Of a stretch of 64,000 nt of DNA, positions 52,983 to 61,282 are shown one piece after another. Source of the DNA: Spirosoma sp. Its GTDB lineage: Bacteria; Bacteroidota; Bacteroidia; Cytophagales; Spirosomataceae. The stretch lies in NCBI RefSeq assembly GCF_026391055.1, contig NZ_JAPLET010000026.1, positions 868,001 to 932,000 on the forward strand. Direction: 5' to 3'. The translations under genes and the position numbers were made by a program. Numbering within the stretch: the stretch's first letter is position 1; every line of letters begins with the position of its first letter. The notes under the pieces were generated by a model. It was not told the DNA's origin. It did no database searches and saw only the letters and a program-made list of their open reading frames with translations.

Positions 52983-53447
52983 GTGAAAAAATTAGCAGTT
53001 GTTCTTCTTATTGCGTTGAGTGTGTCCACCTCAGGTTTTGTTTTCGGTCAGGATAAGCTTGGTATTACCCGACATAATCATATTTCCATTCACGTAAAAG
53101 ATGTTCCAACGAGTGCGGCTTTTTATCGGGATGTACTGGGCCTAAAGCCAATTCCTGTTCCAGAGAATCTGAAAGCCATTCGTGCCTGGTTTGATTTAGG
53201 AAACGGCCAGCAGATTCACCTTCTGGATGGCCGGACAGAGCAGATCGTTCATGATAAAAACGGCAGCCATTATGCCCTGTTTGTGGAGGATATCAACAAA
53301 TCGGAGCAATACCTGAAAGCTAAAAACATCCCGTATCATCGGCAGGTACGCTTTGATGGAATTGTACAGGTCTACTTCTCTGATCTGGACGGCTACCTGT
53401 TTGAATTGAATGAGGATAAAAACAAAAAATCAATGACAACAAACTAG
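52983..53447 (+). CDS. exported VOC-superfamily (glyoxalase-fold) protein
   Basis: 154 residues from a GTG start; signal peptide MKKLAVVLLIALSVSTSGFVFGQ. A single VOC domain follows: ITRHNHISIHVKDVPTSAAFYRDVLGLKPIPVP, HLLDGR, HYALFVEDINKSEQYL and VYFSDLDGYLFELNE, retaining His/Glu positions that bind metal in this superfamily. Periplasmic VOC proteins are less usual than cytoplasmic ones. The substrate is unknown. It lies 14 bp after the M1 peptidase gene and is probably in its operon. Confidence 0.88.
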   Translation: MKKLAVVLLIALSVSTSGFVFGQDKLGITRHNHISIHVKDVPTSAAFYRDVLGLKPIPVPENLKAIRAWFDLGNGQQIHLLDGRTEQIVHDKNGSHYALFVEDINKSEQYLKAKNIPYHRQVRFDGIVQVYFSDLDGYLFELNEDKNKKSMTTN

Positions 53448-53622
53448 TGTTTTTATCCTGTTTTGAGGGTTTTGGAGCGTATTTACGAAAGCTGGAACCG
53501 CTTCCTCAATTAAACAGATCAGGAATTAACATTTTCTGACTGGCTTGGTTTGTTAAGTAGGCGTCTATAGGCTGGTCAATTGATGAGCAGACTATTTAAC
53601 TCAATACCCTACACGAGCAAAC

Positions 53623-54834
53623 ATGAAAGTATCATCCTCAGCGAACGACTTGGCAAATGCCACCACCCTATCTGTCCAGTCAACTAAATCTACAACTACA
53701 CATAATCCTCTATCAGGTTCTGCCAGCCAGGTTATTCCTGATCTGATCTGTTTCTCGCACTTACGCTGGAACTTCGTATACCAGCGGCCTCAGCATTTAC
53801 TAAGCCGGGCCTCAAAAAACTATCGGGTATGGTTTCTTGAGGAACCTATGTGGAGCGATAGCTTACATATGAGTGTAAGTAAGCAAACAGATCGGCTCAC
53901 GGTATTGGTACCACACCTGCCGCATGGTACTGACCCTGAAGAAGCCATTCGTCTACAGCGTCAGTTGCTGGACGAATTTATTGCTCGTGAAACCATTCGT
54001 TCGTTTGTCGCCTGGTATTACACGCCTATGGCGATGCTGTTTAGTGACCATCTGGAGCCTAGCCTAACGGTCTATGACTGTATGGATGAGTTATCCGCTT
54101 TCTGGGGTGCCCCTCCTCAGCTACTGCAAAAGGAAAAGCAATTGATGCAACAGGCAGACGTTGTTTTCACGGGCGGTTACAGTCTGTATGAAGCTAAGCA
54201 AAGTCGGCATCCACATGTGTTTGCTTTTCCAAGCAGCATCGATTTTGCCCATTTCTCGTCGGCTCGTAAACCCCAGCCCGATCCTGTCGATCAGCGCTCA
54301 ATTGCGACTCCCCGGATTGGCTTTAGCGGTGTTATTGACGAACGGTTCGACTACAAGCTCATGGGTGAACTAGCCGAACGTCGTCCGGATTGGCAGTTTG
54401 TCCTTCTCGGGCCAATCGTTAAAATAGATCCTAAGCTACTTCCACATCAGCCAAATGTCCATTATCTGGGTATGAAGGCGTATAAAGATTTACCGATGTA
54501 TTTCAGCAACTGGGATGTAGCCATATTACCTTTTGCACTCAACGAATCGACGCGGTTTATCAGCCCTACTAAAACCCCTGAGTATCTGGCGGCTGGCTTG
54601 CCGGTCGTATCAACGCCGATTCGGGATGTGATTCGGACCTATGGTAGTAAAGAACTGGTGGAAATTGCGAACAATGCCGAAACGTTCGAGCTGGCGATTG
54701 AGCGTATGATGACCAAGGAATCTTCCAACTGGCAAGCAGTCGACTCGTTCCTGAAAGAAAATTCGTGGGATCACACCTGGAGTGAGATGAACCGACTCAT
54801 GGTCGCTCAGTTAAGTGTAGTGGTTGATCAGTAA
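53623..54834 (+). CDS. glycosyltransferase (GT-B fold)
   Basis: 403 residues. The first 40 are Ser/Thr-rich and probably disordered; the family core starts at DLICFSHLRWNFVYQRPQHLLSRASK, a pattern known in bacterial surface-sugar glycosyltransferases. The C-terminal domain shows RIGFSGVIDERFDYKLMGELAERRPDWQFVLLGP, VHYLGMKAYKDLPMYFSNWDVAILPF and FISPTKTPEYLAAGLPVVSTPI, matching the nucleotide-sugar-binding half of GT4-like enzymes. Donor and acceptor are unknown. It appears monocistronic and is convergent with the NFACT gene across a long palindrome. Confidence 0.88.
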   Translation: MKVSSSANDLANATTLSVQSTKSTTTHNPLSGSASQVIPDLICFSHLRWNFVYQRPQHLLSRASKNYRVWFLEEPMWSDSLHMSVSKQTDRLTVLVPHLPHGTDPEEAIRLQRQLLDEFIARETIRSFVAWYYTPMAMLFSDHLEPSLTVYDCMDELSAFWGAPPQLLQKEKQLMQQADVVFTGGYSLYEAKQSRHPHVFAFPSSIDFAHFSSARKPQPDPVDQRSIATPRIGFSGVIDERFDYKLMGELAERRPDWQFVLLGPIVKIDPKLLPHQPNVHYLGMKAYKDLPMYFSNWDVAILPFALNESTRFISPTKTPEYLAAGLPVVSTPIRDVIRTYGSKELVEIANNAETFELAIERMMTKESSNWQAVDSFLKENSWDHTWSEMNRLMVAQLSVVVDQ

Positions 54835-54840
54835 ATGAGC

Positions 54841-54945
54841 ATAAGTTAGTAATTGGCTGCGCCTAAGTTGGTAAGTGGCTGACGCATAAATAATGTTTTC
54901 GCGTCAGCCACTTATCAACTTAGGCGCAGCCAATTACCGACTTGT
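54841..54945. repeat. 45-bp-arm intergenic palindrome between convergent genes
   Basis: Arms 54841-54885 and 54901-54945 are complementary at 41 of 45 positions, loop 15 nt. All four differences are transitions. It fills the whole gap between the glycosyltransferase and NFACT genes. The right arm opens GCGTCAGCCACTTA, shared with the 40940 element. Confidence 0.88.
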
Positions 54946-56619
54946 TTACTCCCCCTTTGGTACAACCAGCACAACATCTTCTTTCTCAATTATAACTTGT
55001 CCTTCCGCTAACCCTTTAGGCTTGCGAACATACTTTTTGGGGGTTACCGTAACCGGACATAAGCTATCCATCTTCCGTTTGGAATACCAGGCGGCCAATT
55101 CGGCGGCACGCTCAACAACCCGCTTTGGAAATGCTTTACCAGGCTGATATTTTATGACGACATGTGAGCCTGAAACATCGCGTGCATGAAGCCATAGATC
55201 ATCCTTGTACGTGTAGCGCTGAGTAAGAAGGTCATTATTCTTGGCATTCCGGCCAATCAGAATACGAAACGAGTCGAACATTATCTCCTTAAAAAGTGGT
55301 GCTGCTTCTCCGGCGCTGGCGTAGTTTGTTTCCACCAGCAGATTATGCTGTTTAATATACCGACGAAGATCTTTCAGCGTTTTTATTGCTTCCAAATCTA
55401 TCTTTTGCTGGTCTATGCGAACGATTTCGGCTTCGCGGGCTGCTATCTGGTCGGAAAAATGCTGCTCTTCAAGCTTCTCGTTCTTAGCCTTCCGGTAGTA
55501 GTTCTCTGCATTCTTCTGCGGAGTGAGATCAGGCTTAAGCTTAATGACCAAAGGCTGGTCCCGGTAGAAATCGTATAGGGTAACCCGTTCCGGCGATTTC
55601 ATACTGGGAGTAGACGGAATATCGTGCAGGTTAGCCATCAAAATATGTCCTTTTTCTTCATGGCTGGCTCCTTCTTCCTTCGATAGCAGCCTTTGCAGGG
55701 ATACATCAATCTGCGACTCAGCCCGTTTTCGACGCTTTTCGAGCAGTTTTAGCAGATTTGCTTTCTCATGCTCAAATACAGTCAATCCATTAAACGACGT
55801 ATAAAATCGGTTTGCCGCTTCGATGGGGTCCGTAAACTCACGTCGGGGCGTATCAGCGGGTAAGTCATCGAACGGTAGTAGGCTAAGCGTTGGCTTGTGT
55901 TCCAGCCGAATCAGGAAGTAGTGCGGGTGCTCCAATTGGTACAACGCATCCTGAAGAACAGCCCACTTCTCGGGTCCTCCCCTAACGGCCCGCTTTGCTT
56001 CCTGTTCGTCAATCCACCTGTTTACTACTTTACCAAACGTTGGGAAGAGTTTTCTGCGCTCGAAGTTAGCCTGCTCAAAAGCGGCATACGATTGGTCGAT
56101 AGGCCGGTCAAAACCGTCCAACAGAAGCTGAGAATCAGTCGCCAGTTGGCGATTGAACAAGTCAACTACTTCATTTCCCTGAAACGCCAACAGGTTGGGA
56201 CGATTACCGAAGAACTTAAAGACTAGCGAAACATCATCTTCCAGTACAATGGCCAGGCAGCGCTCATTCAGAAACGTCCGTACACCAATAACTGCCCGTT
56301 CTTTACCGGGCTCTCCAACGATAGACTCGAACAAGTCGACGCTGTTTGTACGCGCACGCTGTACGCTTTCAGGAAAGAACAAGCCGGAGAAATCGGGGCG
56401 GAGGCTTGCCTTGATATAGAAGGGTTTATAATAGTTAATTTTTCCTTTGGCCTGAGCAAATACAAGAACTACCTCGTCCCGATCCTGACTAAAACACGCC
56501 ATAAAGCGGAGGCCGGTAATGGATTCATTGGCATGGATATTCGGACCAGGCGATTGAGGCAACAGGTATCCTTCAAGAGCGGGTCCAAGCTGCTTAAGGA
56601 AGTAAAAGTTAGTATGCAT
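54946..56619 (-). CDS. NFACT-family protein (RqcH-like)
   Basis: 557 residues. The N-terminal NFACT-N region starts MHTNFYFLKQLGPALEGYLL; helical coiled-coil regions lie in the middle (LLKLLEKRRKRAESQIDVSLQRLL and EAIKTLKDLRRYIKQ). The NFACT-R/DUF814 domain has DDLWLHARDVSGSHVVIKYQPGK and the end LAEGQVIIEKEDVVLVVPKGE. RqcH/Rqc2 proteins bind stalled 50S subunits and add C-terminal Ala tails for degradation. The same role here is expected but the usual DxR catalytic-type motif was not verified. Confidence 0.88.
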   Translation of the reverse strand: MHTNFYFLKQLGPALEGYLLPQSPGPNIHANESITGLRFMACFSQDRDEVVLVFAQAKGKINYYKPFYIKASLRPDFSGLFFPESVQRARTNSVDLFESIVGEPGKERAVIGVRTFLNERCLAIVLEDDVSLVFKFFGNRPNLLAFQGNEVVDLFNRQLATDSQLLLDGFDRPIDQSYAAFEQANFERRKLFPTFGKVVNRWIDEQEAKRAVRGGPEKWAVLQDALYQLEHPHYFLIRLEHKPTLSLLPFDDLPADTPRREFTDPIEAANRFYTSFNGLTVFEHEKANLLKLLEKRRKRAESQIDVSLQRLLSKEEGASHEEKGHILMANLHDIPSTPSMKSPERVTLYDFYRDQPLVIKLKPDLTPQKNAENYYRKAKNEKLEEQHFSDQIAAREAEIVRIDQQKIDLEAIKTLKDLRRYIKQHNLLVETNYASAGEAAPLFKEIMFDSFRILIGRNAKNNDLLTQRYTYKDDLWLHARDVSGSHVVIKYQPGKAFPKRVVERAAELAAWYSKRKMDSLCPVTVTPKKYVRKPKGLAEGQVIIEKEDVVLVVPKGE

Positions 56620-57910
56620 GAGTACTCAGAAAGGTAGGCAAAATACAGTAGACAGCCGAATTATAGTCCCATATTCTGCATCCTTCACTGGTTTACTAAA
56701 ACCAAAAAACTAAAATAAACAGGCAATATTATAACCATGCCGAAGGGCAAATCAGACACATACAAAACTTTAAATACGCTATATATGGACACTAATTATA
56801 ACAATAAACTAATTAAATATCATTATAATTAGTTTACAATAAAATCAATTGAATTATATACCTAAAAAATCAATAATAAATCAACTAGTCTTAGGCATTT
56901 GATCATCATGATTTTTCATCCCCTTCATCTCGTTACAGTGAAAACTCACGAACGCAGCACATTGCGGGTAATCTTATAAATGATACATAGTCCGACGATG
57001 AATCTAGCAAATTTTAACGCTCAAAATTTACCAGTTATCAAGTATGTTCTTCTCTAAAATTTCTGAAATAGTTTAGCAAAATAAGTCAGTTTACTACATT
57101 AATTTATCCTCCCTAAATAAAGTTATGTACTTAAAAAATCAGCGGTATAATTATAGTCAATAACTTACTCTAATTCCTATCTTCGGAGTAAGTCTACTCT
57201 CTCGGTGTAACAACTATTCCAAAAAATCCATTAGTTGAATTCGGGCATAAGTTTGAATAAAGCAGGACAAAATAATGTTACAAACACTAAGGCCGTTCAC
57301 ATGTAACCAATTTAAACATAAAATCATAATCCTTTAATGATCAGCAATTTGTCGATGAACGAGCACAGCAATAAAATACATACCAACAATTAGGCAAGCA
57401 TAGATTTATGCAATGTTATCTTCTATAAAGCATACTACACCCAATGCTATTTTACATGTTAACTAGCCACTTATGATGACAAAAAAGCAGTATTTATTAC
57501 GAAATTTTAGCAATAAATTAAAGACTTGGTTATATACGAAGTGTATACTTGAACAATATTTACCATGTTAAAAAACAGTAAAATCAATTAGCCATATATA
57601 CCTATTTGTTGTTAGATATAAATACTTAATTGTACTCGTATAAATACTTAAGTAAAGAAAATGATATTATTTTATTTATATTAATTAGTAAAATAAATAA
57701 ATATAAACAAATCAATAAACCATAATCCAAAGAAATAGCCAACTGTTTGATTGATAGACACTTCATTAATTAAGCTATATAACTATTAAGTTAATTAATT
57801 TCATTTTAATAGATTCAAAATCACTATATTGTTACTAATTCTTTTTGAAATACAATTTATCATTCATAATATTGATTCGTTTTATTAAATAATTAACCAA
57901 CCTATTTTTC
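56620..57910. other. 1.29-kb very AT-rich gap without genes
   Basis: Between the NFACT gene (minus) and the SusC gene (plus), with much lower GC than the surrounding genes. I see no ORF with coding character, tRNA or long hairpin. The last 85 bp contain a promoter-like element shared with the second SusC copy. It could be a long regulatory leader, an untranslated RNA or a decayed region. Confidence 0.5.
57829..57858 (+). promoter_or_regulatory. promoter candidate of the first SusC gene
   Basis: TTG (57829-57831), 19 nt, then TACAATTT (57851-57858), 52 bp before the ATG. The same TTG-N19-TACAATTT arrangement at the same distance precedes the second SusC gene (63728-63757). This resembles the Bacteroidota TTTG/TAnnTTTG promoter imperfectly; conservation is the main support. 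Confidence 0.55.
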
Positions 57911-60900
57911 ATGAAAGCATCGTTCTACAGATTTCTGCAGACCGCTTTTCTGGGCACAGTATTATTACTGTGGAGCTTAAACGCTTCTGCCCAGGACCGT
58001 CGCCTAACGGGTAAGATCACGGGCGCTGATGGCCCGGTACCAGGGGCCAACGTTGTACTTAAAGGTACCCAAACGGGTACTGCCACTGATGCTGACGGCA
58101 ACTATGCACTGAACATTCGGGGTGCTAGCCCGGTGCTGGTGATATCAGCCATTGGCTTCAAAACGCTGGAAGTAGCTGTAGGTAACCGCACATCGGTTGA
58201 CGCAACGCTCGAAGACGACGCCACCGCCCTGAGCGAGGTTGTTGTAACAGGTTATTCGACAGAAAACCGTCGGGACGTAACCGGCGCGGTATCTACAGTG
58301 AAGCCAGCTCAACTGAAAGTTGTGCCATCAACAAACGTTGAACAGCAGTTGCAGGGCCGGGTAGCTGGTGTAACCGTTATTACCAATGGCCAGCCAGGTA
58401 CAACCAGTCAGGTTCGGGTACGAGGTTTCGGTTCGTTTGGTGGTAACCAGCCTTTGTACGTTGTTGATGGTGTACCAACCCAGAGCATCCAGTACATCGC
58501 TCCAGATGATATCGAGTCGACTACGGTTCTGAAAGATGCGGCTTCGGCATCTGTTTATGGAGCACGTGCTGCATCGGGCGTTATTGTATTGACGACCAAA
58601 AAAGGCCAACGCCGGGCTCAGAAACTGAGCATTAGCTACGATGGCTTGTATGGTGTTACCGACCCAGGTCATGGTCAGAAAATTCTGACGCCACAGGAAC
58701 AGGCTGACTGGACCTGGCAGGCCCGCAAAAACGATATTTTCCAGGCTGGTGGAACGGTTGGTCCAACTAGCTTTACGGGTATTGCCAATGGTCAGTATGG
58801 ATCAGGACAAACACCTGTTCTGCCGGATTATTTGCTGGTAGGCGGCCAGACAGGCGTATCAGCATCTGCAGTAAACTTGGAAGCAGAGCGTGCAAAGTAT
58901 AACATTAACCCTGCCAATGGAGCCATTTACAATGTCATTCCTGCAAACAAGGCAGGAACAGACTGGTATGGCGCTATCACTCGCGTAGCTCCCCTGATGC
59001 GTCACACACTGGGCTTCTCCGGTGGCACTGAGTCGAGCCGGTTTTACCTAAGTCTGGGTATGCAGAAACAGGCTGGTATCATCACTTATAACGATTTCTC
59101 GCGTTACACTTTACGTGTGAACACGGAATTCGATATTACGAAGAAACTGCGGTTCGGTGAGAACATCCAGCTAGCCTATGTGTCTACAACAGGTCTGCAG
59201 GGTAGTACAGGAAGCACGCTCGGTAATGGAACGAACAACAACTCCAGCGTTGCGGCCGACGAAAACGATATCCTCCTGGCGTTCCGTCAGGCACCGATCA
59301 TCCCTGTGTACAACTCATTTGGTGGCTATGCCGGTACAGCAGCGTCGGGCTTTAATAACGCCCGGAACCCGGTGGCTAACCGTATCGGAGCAAAGGACAA
59401 CCTCAACTATAACCTGATTGCCTTTGGTAATGCTTACTTGGAATATGATGTCATTCCGGCGTTAACGCTGCGCAGTAGCCTGGGCGGAACGTACTTCAGC
59501 AATTACGGCAATCAGTATAACCGGTCTCAGTACGAGAACTCAGAGAACAACACGAACTACGTGTATAACGAATCGGCAAACGTTGGTTTAGCCTGGACGT
59601 TCACCAATACGGCCCAGTACAAGCAAAAGTTTGGCATTCATGACGTTAGTGTTTTAGCAGGTATCGAAGCGCTTAACACCGGAAGTGGTCGCGGCATTAA
59701 TGGTTCCGGTCTGAACCCATTCACGACAGACCCAAACTACGTAACCATTGGCACGACAACGCCGGGCGCTACGCGTGGTGTAAACAGCTACTACGGCAAG
59801 GGCAATAACTTCTATTCCCTGTTTGCTCAGGCGCGTTATACATTCAATGACAAGTATATCCTTACGGGTGTAGTTCGTCGGGATGGTTCGTCGCAGTTTG
59901 GCTCTCAGAACCGCTACGGGGTATTCCCCGCTATTTCGGCGGCCTGGCGTCTGTCATCTGAAGATTTCATGAAGAACCTGCCCTGGGTTTCTGATTTGAA
60001 AGTACGCGGTGGCTATGGTTTGATGGGTAACTCGAACTACCTGAGTTCGACAAACCAGTACAATCTGTTTGGTTCCAACGCGGCTAACAGTTACGACATT
60101 GCGGGTGCAAACACATCGGTACAGGCCGGTTACTACCGCAGCCAGATTGGTAATGCTGCCGCTAAGTGGGAAACCAGTATCACTTCAAACATTGGTATAG
60201 ACGGTGCTTTCTTTAACAATAAATTAGAAGTCGTTCTTGACTTCTGGCAGAAAGACACAAAGGACCTGCTCTATCCGCTGGCTCTCCCAGGCGTAGTTGG
60301 TGTTCGTGCCAATGCCCCTTACGTGAACGTGGCCAGCATGCGTAACAAAGGTATTGACCTGCTCGTTACAACGCGGGGCAACGTAGTTGGCGACCTGGGC
60401 TATGAGGTTACTGCAGTTGGAAGTATCCTGGATAACAAAATCACGGCCATTGCACCATCGGTACCTTACTTCACCGCCAATGGTCAGCGTTTGAGTTCAC
60501 CTGTTGTTCGCAATCAGCCTGGGCATGATCTGTCATCTTTCTATGGCTACAACGTAATTGGCCTCTTCAATAGCAAAGCAGAAGTTGATGGCGCTCCTAC
60601 GCAACCGGGTGCTGCTCCTGGCCGTTTCCGTTATCAGGATATTGATGGTAATGGTAAAATCGACGATGACGACCGCACATTCCTGGGAAGCCCGATTCCT
60701 AAGTTTACAGGTAGTTTGACGCTGACGCTGAAATACAAAGGTTTCGACCTGAACACACAAGTGTATGCTTCGCTTGGTAACAAGATCTTTAACAACTCGA
60801 AATGGTATACCGACTTCTATCCCTCGTTCCCGGGGGCGGCTGTTAGCCAGCGGGTGAAAGATTCGTGGTTGCCAACGCATACCGACACTAGAGTGCCCAT

Positions 60901-61201
60901 TTTTGAGAACACCTCAAACTTCAGCACCAACACAGAGTCGAACTCTTACTACGTAGAAAACGGCTCTTATGGCCGGATGCAGTACCTGACGCTGGGCTAT
61001 ACCTTCCCAGCCTCCCTGCTGAACCGGGCCAACTTGAGCCGGTTAAGACTGTCGCTGTCTGCTACGAACCTGTTCACAATTACGAAGTACTCCGGTTTAG
61101 ATCCAGCCGTTGGCGGCTCGGCTGACCAAAACTTCGGTATCGACATTGGTAACTATCCCGTTACTCGTGGCTATAACGTAGGCTTGAGCTTCGGTTTCTA
61201 A
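57911..61201 (+). CDS. SusC/RagA-family TonB-linked outer-membrane transporter
   Basis: 1096 residues. Signal peptide MKASFYRFLQTAFLGTVLLLWSLNASAQ, CarboxypepD_reg-like domain (about 30-110, RRLTGKITGADGPVPGANVVLKGT), the SusC-type TonB box/plug region (ALSEVVVTGYSTENRRDVTGAVSTV, VRVRGFGSFGGNQPLYVVDGVP, DIESTTVLKDAASASVYGARAASGVIVLTTKKG), then the barrel, ending GLSFGF. It imports an oligosaccharide or peptide across the outer membrane together with the SusD-like lipoprotein encoded 81 bp downstream. No glycoside hydrolase lies in the window next to it, so the ligand cannot be inferred. Confidence 0.96.
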   Translation: MKASFYRFLQTAFLGTVLLLWSLNASAQDRRLTGKITGADGPVPGANVVLKGTQTGTATDADGNYALNIRGASPVLVISAIGFKTLEVAVGNRTSVDATLEDDATALSEVVVTGYSTENRRDVTGAVSTVKPAQLKVVPSTNVEQQLQGRVAGVTVITNGQPGTTSQVRVRGFGSFGGNQPLYVVDGVPTQSIQYIAPDDIESTTVLKDAASASVYGARAASGVIVLTTKKGQRRAQKLSISYDGLYGVTDPGHGQKILTPQEQADWTWQARKNDIFQAGGTVGPTSFTGIANGQYGSGQTPVLPDYLLVGGQTGVSASAVNLEAERAKYNINPANGAIYNVIPANKAGTDWYGAITRVAPLMRHTLGFSGGTESSRFYLSLGMQKQAGIITYNDFSRYTLRVNTEFDITKKLRFGENIQLAYVSTTGLQGSTGSTLGNGTNNNSSVAADENDILLAFRQAPIIPVYNSFGGYAGTAASGFNNARNPVANRIGAKDNLNYNLIAFGNAYLEYDVIPALTLRSSLGGTYFSNYGNQYNRSQYENSENNTNYVYNESANVGLAWTFTNTAQYKQKFGIHDVSVLAGIEALNTGSGRGINGSGLNPFTTDPNYVTIGTTTPGATRGVNSYYGKGNNFYSLFAQARYTFNDKYILTGVVRRDGSSQFGSQNRYGVFPAISAAWRLSSEDFMKNLPWVSDLKVRGGYGLMGNSNYLSSTNQYNLFGSNAANSYDIAGANTSVQAGYYRSQIGNAAAKWETSITSNIGIDGAFFNNKLEVVLDFWQKDTKDLLYPLALPGVVGVRANAPYVNVASMRNKGIDLLVTTRGNVVGDLGYEVTAVGSILDNKITAIAPSVPYFTANGQRLSSPVVRNQPGHDLSSFYGYNVIGLFNSKAEVDGAPTQPGAAPGRFRYQDIDGNGKIDDDDRTFLGSPIPKFTGSLTLTLKYKGFDLNTQVYASLGNKIFNNSKWYTDFYPSFPGAAVSQRVKDSWLPTHTDTRVPIFENTSNFSTNTESNSYYVENGSYGRMQYLTLGYTFPASLLNRANLSRLRLSLSATNLFTITKYSGLDPAVGGSADQNFGIDIGNYPVTRGYNVGLSFGF

Positions 61202-61212
61202 AACAACGGATT

Positions 61213-61244
61213 AGCCGTGAGTTTGGCAATTCAAACTCACGGCT
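61213..61244 (+). terminator. hairpin between SusC and SusD genes
   Basis: AGCCGTGAGTTTG (61213-61225) pairs perfectly with CAAACTCACGGCT (61232-61244), 6-nt loop, with partial extension by ATTAG/CTAAT. It lacks a T tract and lies within an operon, so it may be an attenuator or RNA-stability element that makes SusC mRNA differ from SusD. Confidence 0.55.
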
Positions 61245-61282
61245 CTAATGAAACATTATCTAATCGTAGGTAAAGTCAAACC

